Assembly: GCA_947034895.1 (NCBI GenBank)
Contig: OX344763.1
Location: 20,677,001-20,741,000 of the forward strand
Origin: Rhytidiadelphus loreus
Taxonomy: Eukaryota; Streptophyta; Bryopsida; Hypnales; Hylocomiaceae
DNA: 64,000 bases
Reading direction: 5' to 3'
The notes below the pieces were generated by a model. That model was not told where the DNA came from. It did not search any database and was given only the letters and a program-made list of their open reading frames with translations. Each line of letters starts with the position of its first letter. The first letter of the stretch is position 1. Positions 45,501-57,116 of the stretch are shown one piece after another. The translations under genes and the position numbers were made by a program.

Positions 45501-48500
45501 TGGTATTCCATACCTTTAGATGTTTTCACATCTTTTATATTTCAAGTAAGATGCTCTTCACTTTCTAATTTCTTATGTTCTTCTCTTGATTTTTTATTTG
45601 AGTTGGTATCGATCCTATAGACAATTATTCAATAATACTTATTTGCTTCATGTGATATACACTTCGTAGCAAGAGATTGCAGCAACAGCAGATTTAGGGG
45701 TCCGCAAGTACCATGAGGAGACACCACTGGAGGATGTGAGTGTTCTAGGGGTTGCAACGGCAATGCAGGTGGCCACAAAGGAATCAACAGACAAGCTGTA
45801 CGAGAAACTATCGAAGATTGTTTCAGTAGCTCATCCAGCCTTAGGGAATGAGTGGCTTCAAGAGGTATTTCTATATTCATTTTTAGCCTTTTCTCTTTTT
45901 TAATTTTTTTCTTCACGTTTCTAATTGCTTTTTGTAATTTACAGATTGAGAGACACTGGAGTTTATAATTTGTTCCGGAGTTGACGCTTGACAAACTCCA
46001 ACTAATTGCTATGGCAAATGCAAGTCCGAGCCAGAAAGTGAAGTGGCTTAAGTGGCTTAATTCCTCAGGTCCAACTCAAGAGGCACGCTAATTTCCTCCA
46101 AGACTAGCCAATGATGAGAAATTGAATTTTTTTTCTTTGTAAGGCTTGCTGGTATGCTAGGGTAAGTTATCTTAATTCACTATTATGTTTTTTGATCATT
46201 GGTAGGATAGATGTTTTGTTCCTATTTTGACCTTGTTCTGTTTTGATACTATTCCAGATTGAAGATTCTGCTGTCGAATTGTATGAGTCCATATTTTGAT
46301 TAGACAACATTACTATCAATATGGAGGTGCCTCAAGAGCCACAATCCCTTGTAGATTTCATAGAGAACTGGTGGATGAAGCTTTGGGACCACGCTTTTGT
46401 GGATGTCTTCAAAGGGGCTGACTCATTCAAGAAGTCAGATGCATTTAAAGTCTTCAAGGGATCTATGCGCGCTGTGAAGAGGATCTTATACATGTATTGC
46501 CTTTTTTTTCTTGTTTATAGAGTTCATGTTTTTTTAAGGCTTCATTTGTAGTGCCTGTGCCTAAATCCCTTATAATATTTGCAGGTACTTTATATTCGAG
46601 TTGTATGTAAAGAAAGCCATTTCAAAGGTTGATTTACCACCGTTCCTCAACACTTGGCTTGATCGTTCATTGCCTAAATCATGTATGTTCTCTCCGGCGC
46701 AACTGAAGAATTGGCCAAGTGCTCATCTTCAAGCTATGCCTTGGTACCTTGAGTGCAGCCAGGGATTTATCCCGCCTCATGAATTGGCTCTGTTTCAGTC
46801 CATCAAGGAAAGTGTTGCCATGGTGTCAACCGTGGATGAATTTGTAGGCTTGGATGCTGATGCTCGTGCGAAGGCTATGAAGAGGCGAGAGTTATCAGAC
46901 AAGAAGAAAGAAGAGAAATGGGAAGAAACGAGGAAGAAATCTGAGGACAATGATGCGAAGAAGAAAGAACGGGAATCCGAGAAAGCCAAGACTGATGTGA
47001 AAGATAAGAAGAAGGGCAGGAAGAGAAAAGCTGAGACAGTGGTCCCGGACCAAGCACTCAGTGATGGTGCCATGAAGGACACTTCGTCCGGTTTTTCTTT
47101 GACTCAAGAGCGCCTTTTGCATGGACCTCTACCTCATGCTCGTAATTTGCAAGGGGTGCCTACTGTGGATGAGTGCATTTTGAATGTTTCCATCACTACT
47201 TTACTGGAATTGGAGGAAGGACATATTCCTCATGCATTCAATGCCATCACAACCTTTTTAGAAAAAGTATTCACTATCTACTTTGCTCTATCCTAGATTG
47301 TTGTATTCCTCTTTGTTTCTTTTCACTATTTTTCCAAGGCATTATCAATGATGCACTTCTACATTTGTACTTCTTCTATTTATTGATTACGTATACACTA
47401 TTTTGATTTGTGCAGCATGCTTCAGACAAGGATCGTTTTGTTGATGGGGTCTTGACTAAGCAAGCCCTTGTAGACCTCATCATTGTGGATGTCCCAGAGG
47501 GTTTATCGGTCCCCACCGTGTCCATTCCACCATCAACCATTCCATTGTGGAATCAATTCTCTGAAGACGGCCTACAAGTTGTCTTTGATCTTGCCGAAAA
47601 CTATCTTCACGACGGAGGGGCTCTTCTTGTCATGTATCCTCTTAGTCGTAAGATGCAATCCTACCTTAAAGGATTCTGTATGGATTTTGGTGTGAAATCT
47701 ATCAAAGACTGGTGGGGTATGAATAGACTTCACTTGAAGTCACCTACAGATCCACTTGCCACGGTAAATTCCTAAGCCTTGGTTTTGGTATTCATTTCTC
47801 AATAATACATTTTGAATAATGCATATTAACTTCAAAATCTTCTGCAGACTATGCGTTTTGGTATATCACTATATGTCAAGGCTATAGTAGAAGAGGTTCC
47901 GTCAAAGTTCTCCTTCTAAGAAGTACTTGCTTATGATGCCGTAGGCGTTAGCGTGGCCTGAGACGACGTCCTCCAGAATTTCTGCAACAAGGAGGATGTC
48001 ATTATGAATGGCAAGACGCCATGGCGAGGTCCACGAGAGAAGGCTCGACCCTTCATGCAGATGCTAATAGAGGCGACTACCTCACTAGGTGACATTGTAA
48101 TAGACTGCACCGCAGCTATAGGTGTTTTTCTTCTTTAATTTTTTTAGTTTTCCGTATTTTGCATTTTATAAGTTCTGTCCATTCCTAACTATTATTCTTT
48201 GATAATTTCTACAGGTTCTACTATCTATGCTTGTCGAGCTACTGGACGCCATGTCGTGGCTTTGGAAGAGGATAAGTCCATATTTGAGGCTCTACTTGCT
48301 CCTTTGATTTGCAGCGTTTCCACTTTAAAGGCGCAACCAATAGTCTCTTCAGCTCCTCCAATTGACCTTGATAATGACGAGGTGCAAGTCCACCGTATCC
48401 CTAAGAAATCACAATTTAGTAAGTAAGTTTATCCTTAATTGGTTTAATGTGAATTTTAAGGGTATATTTTATACTTTGTACTCATACTTGTTCATTTATT

Positions 48501-48776
48501 TTTTGTAGACAAGCAAAAGAAATGAAGATGGCGCGACATCGACCATTCTTTGGGGATCCAACATTTTTTGCTAGCCCCCCAAAACCTTTCCAGCTACTAA
48601 TGTATGTTGAGGTTGTAGCATTGCACCTTCAAACTCATGCTCCTAAACCGTCTTCCAGGGCCCGTAAAGTAGATCCACGTGTCTTGACATACATAGATGA
48701 TTCCACTAGAGAGTATAGTGATGAGAGCTCTGCATCTAGATCCTCTAGCAACATCCTTCATGAATCTACTCCATGA
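42577..48776 (+). pseudogene. ParB-like domain plus beta-class DNA methyltransferase-like gene
   Basis: Exons 42577-43235 and 43324-about 43402 join in phase and encode a ParB/Srx-like domain (PLVRPTLGCDI, GARVFYVS, FFVCNGNHRCIAWM). An exon near 43597-44055 ends in TGA. From about 45290 several exons encode helical regions, a Lys/Glu-rich coiled coil (46870-47035), then a permuted (beta-class) methyltransferase-like order: LVDLIIVDVPEGL in the motif IV position, GGALLVMYPLSRKM, DWWGMNRLHLKSPTDP, PWRGPREKARPF (motif X-like) and GDIVIDCTAAIGST...GRHVVALEEDK (motif I-II-like). The usual DPPY/SPPY of motif IV is VDVPE, so catalysis is doubtful. Nonsense codons TAA 45966, TAA 47917 and TGA 47959 show decay. 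It may be one fusion gene or two adjacent genes split near 44055. Confidence 0.6.
44056..45290. other. Repeat-bearing insert between ParB-like and methyltransferase-like exons
   Basis: Two diverged units of about 170 bp (around 44520 and 44700), each with AAATTTGGAGG and AGCTATCATT words, followed by a GTGTGTTTGTGTG run near 44950. No coding signal. It could be a 3' flank of a separate ParB-like gene or an element inserted into an intron. Confidence 0.4.
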
Positions 48777-50254
48777 GCCTTTTCTACTACATCTCTTTAT
48801 AACGTTTATTGTTTTCTGAGATTCTGATATTTTGTTTTTTTTATTTGGTATATTTCAATGGATGGGAAGTGCTATCGGTTAGTTACAAGCTATTAGATTG
48901 ATATTGAGATTTTTTAAATGAATTAGTCATGTTCGTGAAGGGATTCTAGAAGAAAAATCAAAGTTTTTGGAAAATAATCTCTAGGGAATGATTGGAAAGG
49001 AAACTAAAGAAGGAAAAAAATGGGGAGGGAATGAGAACATACTTTAATCCTAAACACTTGACAAGAAAATAATAGGGAATTCAAGATAAGGAAACTAATG
49101 AAGGAAAAAAATTTGGGGCCAGAATGAAAACCGGAAAATAATAGGGAATGAATGATAAGGAAACTAAAGAAGAAAAATGATGGGGATTTGTCATGAAAAT
49201 CCACCATGAGAATACATAACTGGCCCCCTTTAAGACATTCACTTAATTGGAACAAAAATATGCGCACTACTAGATTAAATACATAAGGAAATGGGAGATG
49301 AGGAAGTCCTAAAATTTGCACTCCCAAATCTCGTTTTAGGGTAAAAATTAAATCATCAAAACCACCTCCTGAAAGCTTCGTAATAGATATTTTTAATCAC
49401 CAAATACATTTATATTCTCTGATTTCAATTTCCCTCAGCTCTGAACCACGGTCATAGGTCCTTGATCTCAAAATTACAAAAAAATATATTAGTAATCGGA
49501 GACTCTTAGGCTCACAAGCAACGACACTAGCATGCGAGCTTGGAGCGGCGAGCCTGCGAGCTGTGAGCGTCAAGTTTGCGAGCATAGAGATCCAAAATTA
49601 TACAAATTTTGTTAATGATGTCTAAAAAAAGAAAGATTTCAAAAAATTGCCTAAAATAGAAAAAAAAGTTACTATTTATAGTAAGTGTTGCGACCTATGA
49701 CCGTAATGACCGTGGCTCCTAAAACCGTGGATTTGGTTTAATTTTTTTTTTATTGTCTTAAAATTCTTATTTTCTATGTTTTAAGGCTTTTACTCATTTT
49801 GACTTTTTTGCAAAGTTAAAGCACTTACGACATGTGTAGAATGAGTACATAGCTTCAAAGGTAGTTTCAGATGAATACCTCATATCATTGTTGTAGACAT
49901 ATGACTCCAATGTTTAAGTGTTTAGCATATAGAGTTTAAAATTTTGAAATTAATTTCTAGGACTCGTTTTAAATTTGTAATATCCTGCCTCATATTCACA
50001 TCTGAAATAAATTTGTACAAAATGGAAGAAGAGAAGGTTTAGGGGTTTAGGGTTTAGAAATGGAAGGCGTTGTACTAGAAAAAAAGATGAAGAAAGTGAG
50101 AACCTCAACAAATGAAATGAATGAAGAAAAAGGTGGATTAAAAATAAAAAGGAGAAGAAGGTTTAGGTATTATCGAAATTGAAGGGAAATAAAAATTGAG
50201 AATTACAAATGAAAGGAAAACGAGAAAGAAATGGAAATACAAATGGAAGGAAAA
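48777..50254. other. Spacer left of the Penelope-like element
   Basis: Contains degenerate repeats of AATAATAGGGAAT...GATAAGGAAACTAA around 48980-49180, an inverted pair (ACCACGGTCATAGGTC at about 49446 and GACCTATGACCG at about 49692), a purine-rich stretch from 50000 to 50254 and a short TTTAGGG-like run near 50038-50058. No gene seen. Confidence 0.45.
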
Positions 50255-51640
50255 TGAAAAAAAATCGTTTTTTTGGTACATCCTGAACTAGTCAGGCACT
50301 TATCTACTTCTTCCCAGTTGAAAAATTGTATAACTGGAGCAAGCTTAATTTCCAGCACATTGTCATATAAAGTTCTGTAAACTATAGTTTCCATTCATTG
50401 TCCATATATGACTAGCTATGATAGACATGAATAGACAAGACTTTAGTCAAAAGTGGTAGAATCAACAAAATAGAATAAATCCATGTAATAGAGTATTGGC
50501 ATAACCATTTGAACATGGAAAACTTCTAAAACATTAAAGCAACATCAAAGTATGAGAGTATTGTAGATAATCGCAATTATCTTGAGTCCAAAATTCCTCC
50601 AAGAGGTTTGGGGCCTCACCTGTGCCCATCCCAAAAATCAACACACAAAAATGCAAGATTAGTGAGGATATAGCAGGTGTCTTAAGCCCACAAACGCGTG
50701 TTATAGCTTTCGCTTGGAAAAAACATAAACAACATGTAACTATGCAATAATCTCAATCAGTCAAAAAACCCTGTGAAGCAGTGGTTTGGGAGGAAGCCAT
50801 GTGTAGCAATTAGGTGAAAATCCACAGCAGGTAGCAGTAAGCAGATAGTTCTGAAATGCCCTCTTCATAGTTCTACAACTAATATGCAGCAGTGCTGCAT
50901 CCAGGCATTCAGGCCGAAATTGCCTCAAGTCACAGTAAGCCAGTCAAGTTCGGTACTGGGCCTACTGGCTTGTGCAGGCATAGTTTGACATAACGGCTAG
51001 TTATTGTAAATGCTTCCATATTTAATCTCATAACACTTGCTGATGTGCTTAGATACCATTAAGCATCATATACAGATATTCAAGATCTGAAAAATAAATG
51101 CATTTAGCTGTGTTGGTTAATTGCTACCAAAACATCTCATAAATCTTTAAGCAAGCGGTAGAATGGCAATTAGTAAGCCATGTTACTAATATGCTTAGTA
51201 AAGAGGTTAGATGCATTTAGTTATCATTTCAAGTTTATTAGTACAATCAACCCTATGGGATTTCAGTGTACCAACAAACTAATAGTTTACTTACTAGCAG
51301 AGCCTTTAAGGAAAAAAATAGGGAATCAAAAAAATGTAAAATCATTGTTCAAACACATTCTATTTGAAGAAATAGAATGTAAAAAATAGGGAATCAAAAA
51401 AATGTAAAATCATTGTTCAAACACATTCTATTTGAAGAAATAGACTGTAAAAAAGGCTCTTGTGGATTTTTAATAAAATTTCAGGGCTTTATTCCTCCAA
51501 GTGTTAGTTTTGGGAAATTAAATCCCGAAGCTTTTGTCACCATCTTGCTATTGTCAAATTCTAGTATTCTATCTTAAACACATATCATGTGACTAGTGCT
51601 TAAAAATGAAATCTAGAAAAAAAGAAAAAAGAAAAAAGAA
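50255..51640. repeat. Left (downstream) pLTR-like direct repeat
   Basis: About 1.39 kb. It differs from the right copy by a tandem duplication of about 68 bp around 51322-51455 and a few substitutions (for example GCTTTCGCTT here, GCTTTTGCTT at right). It starts TGAAAAAAAATCG and ends in an AG-rich run. Confidence 0.9.
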
Positions 51641-51686
51641 AAATCCCGCCTCCACCCCTGGGAGTGCAAAGACCTCAGTAAGAAAA

Positions 51687-51720
51687 CCTGGTGTGTCCTC
51701 TTACTAAGGCGCACACCAGG
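51687..51720 (-). other. Hairpin in the 3' part of the PLE internal region
   Basis: CCTGGTGTG at 51687-51695 and CACACCAGG at 51712-51720 form a 9-bp perfect stem with a 16-nt loop, between the RT stop codon and the downstream repeat. A second pairing (CCTCAGTAAG with CTTACTAAGG) overlaps it. It could be an RNA structure recognised by the RT. Confidence 0.5.
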
Positions 51721-51873
51721 CTTCTTTAGCTCCAAAAGTTTTTCTAGAAAAACAATTTAAATTAGAGCAAACTTTTTTCTTTAAACAATAGCAGCAGGTT
51801 AAATGATGAGATGCGCTACCTGAGATTAGCGCTGAGTTGCTGGATGTTGAATCTCAATCCTGGAAATGGATTG

Positions 51874-53861
51874 TTATTGAGACAGTCTTGTATCGTTTTC
51901 TTCAAACGTGGTTTGAACAAAGAAACCATTGCTGACGAGGGTCTTGATCAATGTTTGGATTTCAGTCGTGGCCGCTTCCACAGAGTTTGACAGATATAGA
52001 ATTGGCACGCATTGCGATATAGCAATGCTATATGACTGTTTAATGGGTCTATTTGAATGGAACTTGATATACTGAGTATATGCAAAAGGTAGTTTTCGAC
52101 GCTTGTCATACTTGCATATACTGTACCGAGTAGGATCAGTTTCGGAAACTTGTATTTCCATATTCATAAAATTTACGTGAATGCCTCTATGAGGTTCTTG
52201 CTCAGTGTATTTCAAAATTTTAGCTTTGATTTCCAATACATGGAGGGGATAGATCCAGTAAGGATTGGATTCATGCCGTTCCTGTTCCGGGGATAGAAAT
52301 TGTAGTGAGCAACCCGTATTGATCCAGCATAAGTCATCTATATAACGAAATGCTGATTGGAATTTTTCCATGAGATCTATTTGTCCTAATTTGGCGAGTC
52401 TCTGGATAAATGAGATTTCATAGTGGAGCAGATAAATGTTGCACCAGAGAGGTGAACACGAAAAGCCCATTGGTATTTCAAGGTTCTGTCTCCACACGCG
52501 ATCCCCTAATGCCACATAACAGTTAGTCATCAGCCAGTGATGAATTTTAACTAGTTGTGCTTCTGAGAGAGAAAACCATGACCCATAGTGCGGTCGGGTG
52601 GAACCCAGATAGCTTTGGCGGGTTTTCCTTCAGCATCAACTTGTATCCATAAACAAGGTATAGAACGTTGGTGCTCAGTTCTTGCCTGCTGGTATCCGAT
52701 TTTGACGATATGAGCCACAGCATCTAGTAGGTTGTCAGGGCCTTGAAGCGGGATAGTTTCGTAACAACGTGTTACATCAGCAACGAATACATCTTGGATT
52801 TCTGATGGTAGATTGAGGGCCACCTCGATCGAGGAGTTCACCAACCAGAATATCGATGTGTCACAGCGAAGAAAGTTCTTATAACCTTGCACTGTTACTT
52901 TTGCCCAAATTTTGACTTGCTCTAGCACTACTATGGTGGCTAATGTGAGCATATAGGGTAGATTAGAAAAGACTGTTTGAAAGGCGTTAGTCAGCCATCG
53001 ATAGGTTCCCTTGTGCAGTTTGAATGTGGACATCAAATATGGCAACGAAAGCGATGATATTTGCAGATCTGGAACTAGGTCTGAGATCTCTTGTGCAACT
53101 TGATCGAGTATATGGGAAGGTAATATCCATCCAGTGGTATCTTTACATGGAACAAAGTCCGGTCCAGACAGCCTTTCCAAAGCAAGCAGTCGTATGTGCT
53201 TGATACAAATGAAGCAAATATTATTGGACGCTTTGTCCAGGCCCGAACAATATAGATTGGTCGTGATCCAAGTGATCTCGTTCCTTACGTGTTTTTGTGA
53301 CAGGAGGTCACGGCCTGAGAATCGTAATCCTGCCCGATTAGCCTTAGAGGCGCATTTGAGTTCTTTCAAGCATGCAGCACGAACCCATTTTGTTGTTTCT
53401 TCGATCAGTAAACCTATTGTATTTAAGTCCAAAATCTGGATAAGTTGCGAAAAAGCATCGATGGCTGTAGCAACGCTTACCGCAAGATTTGTTGGCTTCA
53501 ACGGAATGTGATTCAATCCCATAGACACCGCCTGTCTGAGCTCACGATTCTGAATCAGATCGACGTCAACTGAACGTACATGCACTTGCGCAGGTCCGTA
53601 ACTGTTACCTTCCGTGCTGGTTCGACTGTCCAAGAATTTCGACAGCCTCTTAGCCTTTAAACACATACATTGATCATCACTGTCAAGTAAGTGAACAAAA
53701 GAATTTTTTTTGAAAACCTCAGCTGGCCTATAGAAGGCCGAGATAAGGCTATCATGGTATCGCCATGCAAATCTGACATCCGCAAGAAACACAGTCACAT
53801 GTTCAAGGTCAAAATGGCACAAACAATCTGAGAAGATCTTACGCAAATTAATCCAATCCAT
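51874..53861 (-). pseudogene. Penelope-like reverse transcriptase, one frameshift
   Basis: Two frames, 53861-52551 (436 codons) and 52530-51874 (218 codons), continue each other if one base is discounted in the T run near 52575. The second frame is open back through the junction. Motifs in order: SGLDKASNNICFICIKHI, LPYLMSTFKLHKGTYRWL (the P..HK block), motif A VADVTRCYETIP, then WLMTNCYVALGDRVWRQ, IPMGFSCSPLWCNIYLLHYE, motif C FRYIDDLCW with both aspartates, and a C-terminal FHSNRPIKQSYSIAISQ block. This order matches Penelope-like RTs rather than LTR, LINE or group II types. The start at 53861 is an ATG, with about 170 bp to ORF1. No endonuclease domain follows before the stop. Confidence 0.65.
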
Positions 53862-54030
53862 TGCTTGGCATGGATAAGTGAGAATAATATACCCTTAAGG
53901 GTTTTCTTGTATTGTTCTTAAGTAGGACCTTGCGGCCAAGCTGATCAGTACTTAGGATCCTCTGGATCCATGTTTCAAAAACCACCACATACGGAGGTAA
54001 GTAGACACACATTATATCCCTAGTAATATA

Positions 54031-55939
54031 CTACTCATCTGTAAAGCTAAGAGTACGTCCTCGAATGGGAGATCGAAGAATCTCCGAGATGATTGGAGAG
54101 CTGCTGATTCTTCTAGTTTTGGTCGAGTTAGCATTAGACCCCGATCCGTTCTCTTCTGTGAACACTGTTAGCCATTCAGACCGTGGCGTGGCCGGATAGA
54201 ACTGAAACGGGGAGACATTGTGCGCTGGAGCGTTGTAGCGGCGATGCAAGTTGGAGTTACCTCTCCCACCGCCACTACCCCTACCACGAGCATGCGATCC
54301 ACGTCCTCTGTTGTGAAACCCGCCTTGATAAGTTTGGCGTCCAGAAGGAGGCGGAGTATTCAGATTGATTTTTTGTTTTTTTGTCGGAGGCGGGTTACTT
54401 GGCGTTCCTGGATTGGCCATTGAGAAGGTCGCTGGCTTGAGAAGCCGCTCGATCTTTTGAGTTCCGGGCAGATCCGGGAGATTACCAAGAATCCTTCCTA
54501 ACGGGTTAGCTGCGAACTGCACGGCTGCATTACACATCCATGAACGGGAAAAGGCAAATGCTATTTGACATCTAATTGCAGTTCGTCCAGCCCCTTGCAT
54601 CCAAATTAAGAAAGCAATGAATTTAGCTTTCAGAGAAGGAAAAGTCTCATCGGGGAAAAACTTCTCCAGATGATTGATCATGTACCACGCAGCATGATCC
54701 CACCAAATAAAAGATCCTGTGCATCCAGTATTTGACTTGGGGTAACATGCACATCTCATATATGGACGGTAAACATTCCACATTTCCTATGGGTGTTTTT
54801 CCCTTCTGTCGTTAGTAGTAGGAACGTCCAATTTTATATGAAGCTTGACGTTGGTTACTGAGCATTTTCCATGATCAAAACCATATAAAGCAAAAGCGTT
54901 AATAATATTCTGTCCGTTTGAGATGAGCTGTTTGCTTTGGAGCGCTGATTCTTTGCACTCATCTATTTCAGATTTGTTCAGACCAGCCCAAATTCTCCAG
55001 GTCAATGTTAGAATCGGAGCCAAGGAGTTGACATTACCTGTGGCCCAGACCCTGTAGTCTTTGCCTGCTACCAGATCCTCGACAGTGCGTTGGGGCACAA
55101 AAGGAACGGCCAAATGTCGACCAGTAGAAACTAGGAGCTCCCGCTCCTTCTCAATTTGAGTTGACAAGATCGTATCTTGAAAATCCTCCAACGCTGCTTT
55201 GTGGGACTCTTTGATGCATAAGTTAGTAAAAAAGGGGTGGCTGAAAGTACCTGTCTTTGGAACAGCTATTTGAGATAGTGAGATACCAGCATCATCAAAC
55301 TGGTTATTAGCATGTCTAATGGCAACCTCAACTACGGCAGTATTCTTCTTAGCTATCTCAAGCTCCGATTCGTCTTGGAGTAGAATATCATACAAAGCCT
55401 TATGTAGTTCTTTCAGACAAGCTAACGTTGTGGCCAAGTTGGTGTTGGCACACTCAAAAATTCGAGTCCATTGGGATAAGTCTAATACGGTGAGAAGTAA
55501 CGGTGGCTCACCGTCTTCAGAGGCTGTTGTCAACGCAGCTAAATCAACGTCCTGCACAAACTTGTGCACCTCGCTGGGGATGATGGCAGACAGAGTAGCT
55601 TGGATACCAGGGATCGGTGCAGGTAGCGGATCTTTATATCCCAACTTGCTTAGATCAGCATGCCATGAACTCAAGGACCAGAAGCGCCGGCTTTCCTGGT
55701 TTGTAAACACAAGATAATTCACCAATCAATTAACAAACAAATTTTCTACAGAAAGCTTTCGATAAGTGAAGGTATCTCACCAACACCCAATGGATCAAGT
55801 TGAAAAAAATCGTTTTTTTGGTACATCCTGAACTAGTCAGGCACTTATCTACTTCTTCCCAGTTGAAAAATTGTATAACTGGAGCAAGCTTAATTTCCAG
55901 CACATTGTCATATAAAGTTCTGTAAACTATAGTTTCCAT
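54031..55939 (-). CDS. PLE ORF1, RGG-rich, spliced from the repeat, in-frame TAG
   Basis: Exon 1 (55939-55781) begins at ATG 55939 inside the right repeat and ends at a GTGAGA donor. Exon 2 starts at 55695 after an AG acceptor; both borders are phase 0 and the intron is 85 bp. Exon 2 runs to TAG 54787-54789, then continues in the same frame to 54031. The part before the TAG is about 355 residues, helical, with no domain I know. The part after it (about 250 residues) has Cys/His/Trp-rich sequence followed by an Arg-Gly region (RGRGSHARGRGSGGGRG), typical of RNA-binding proteins, suggesting a Gag-like packaging role. The TAG may be a mutation or a readthrough site. The two parts could instead be separate proteins. 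Confidence 0.55.
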
Positions 55940-57116
55940 TCATTGTCCATATATGACTAGCTATGATAGACATGAATAGACAAGACTTTAGTCAAAAGTG
56001 GTAGAATCAACAAAATAGAATAAATCCATGTAATAGAGTATTGGCATAACCATTTGAACATGGAAAACTTCTAAAACATTAAAGCAACATCAAAGTATGA
56101 GAGTATTGTAGATAATCGCAATTATCTTGAGTCCAAAATTCCTCCAAGAGGTTTGGGGCCTCACCTGTGCCCATCCCAAAAATCAACACACAAAAATGCA
56201 AGATTAGTGAGGATATAGCAGGTGTCTTAAGCCCACAAACGCGTGTTATAGCTTTTGCTTGGAAAAAACATAAACAACATGTAACTATGCAATAATCTCA
56301 ATCAGTCAAAAAACCCTGTGAAGCAGTGGTTTGGGAGGAAGCCATGTGTAGCAATTAGGTGAAAATCCACAGCAGGTAGCAGTAAGCAGATAGTTCTGAA
56401 ATGCCCTCTTCATAGTTCTACAACTAATATGCAGCAGTGCTGCATCCAGGCATTCAGGCCGAAATTGCCTCAAGTCACAGTAAGCCAGTCAAGTTCGGTA
56501 CTGGGCCTACTGGCTTGTGCAGGCATAGTTTGACATAACGGCTAGTTATTGTAAATGCTTCCATATTTAATCTCATAACACTTGCTGATGTGCTTAGATA
56601 CCATTAAGCATCATATACAGATATTCAAGATCTGAAAAATAAATGCATTTAGCTGTGTTGGTTAATTGCTACCAAAACATCTCATAAATCTTTAAGCAAG
56701 CGGTAGAATGGCAATTAGTAAGCCATGTTACTAATATGCTTAGTAAAGAGGTTAGATGCATTTAGTTATCATTTCAAGTTTATTAGTACAATCAACCCTA
56801 TGGGATTTCAGTGTACCAACAAACTAATAGTTTACTTACTAGCAGAGCCTTTAAGGAAAAAAATAGGGAATCAAAAAAATGTAAAATCATTGTTCAAACA
56901 CATTCTATTTGAAGAAATAGAATGTAAAAAAGGCTCTTGTGGATTTTTAATAAAATTTCAGGGCTTTATTCCTCCAAGTGTTAGTTTTGGGAAATTAAAT
57001 CCCGAAGCTTTTGTCACCATCTTGCTATTGTCAAATTCTAGTATTCTATCTTAAACACATGTCATGTGACTAGTGCTTAAAAATGAAATCTAGAAAAAAA
57101 GAAAAAAGAAAAAAGA
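55801..57116. repeat. Right (upstream) pLTR-like direct repeat
   Basis: About 1.32 kb. It lies 5' of the element's genes, so it should contain the promoter. It includes the first coding exon of ORF1 (55939-55801 within the repeat). The shorter, unduplicated version of the repeat is found here. Confidence 0.9.

Larger units (their letters stand above)
50255..57116 (-). mobile_element. Penelope-like retroelement with long direct repeats
   Basis: Direct repeats 50255-51640 and 55801-57116 flank an internal region encoding, on the minus strand, an RGG-rich ORF1 and a reverse transcriptase. I see only a handful of differences between the repeats besides a ~68-bp internal duplication in the left one, so the insertion is young. 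No integrase, protease or RNase H is visible, which argues against an ordinary LTR retrotransposon. The RT motifs fit Penelope-like elements, whose copies often carry such repeats (pLTRs). No GIY-YIG endonuclease is seen, as in the endonuclease-deficient PLE group reported at telomeres of diverse eukaryotes. Confidence 0.65.

Noticed and set aside
46795..47122. Three minus-strand frames rich in Ser/Phe/Leu
   Set aside because: They are antisense shadows of the Lys/Glu-rich coiled-coil exon of the methyltransferase-like locus.
49440..49720. MITE defined by the ACCACGGTCATAGGTC inverted pair
   Set aside because: The arms are short and imperfect and no target duplication is visible; noted only as an inverted repeat.
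50255..57116. Ordinary Ty1/Ty3 LTR retrotransposon
   Set aside because: Long direct repeats are present, but no protease, integrase or RNase H motif is seen and the RT motifs fit Penelope-like elements.
50255..57116. Hammerhead ribozyme in the PLE repeats
   Set aside because: PLE repeats can carry hammerheads, but I found no convincing CUGANGA plus GAAA core on either strand.
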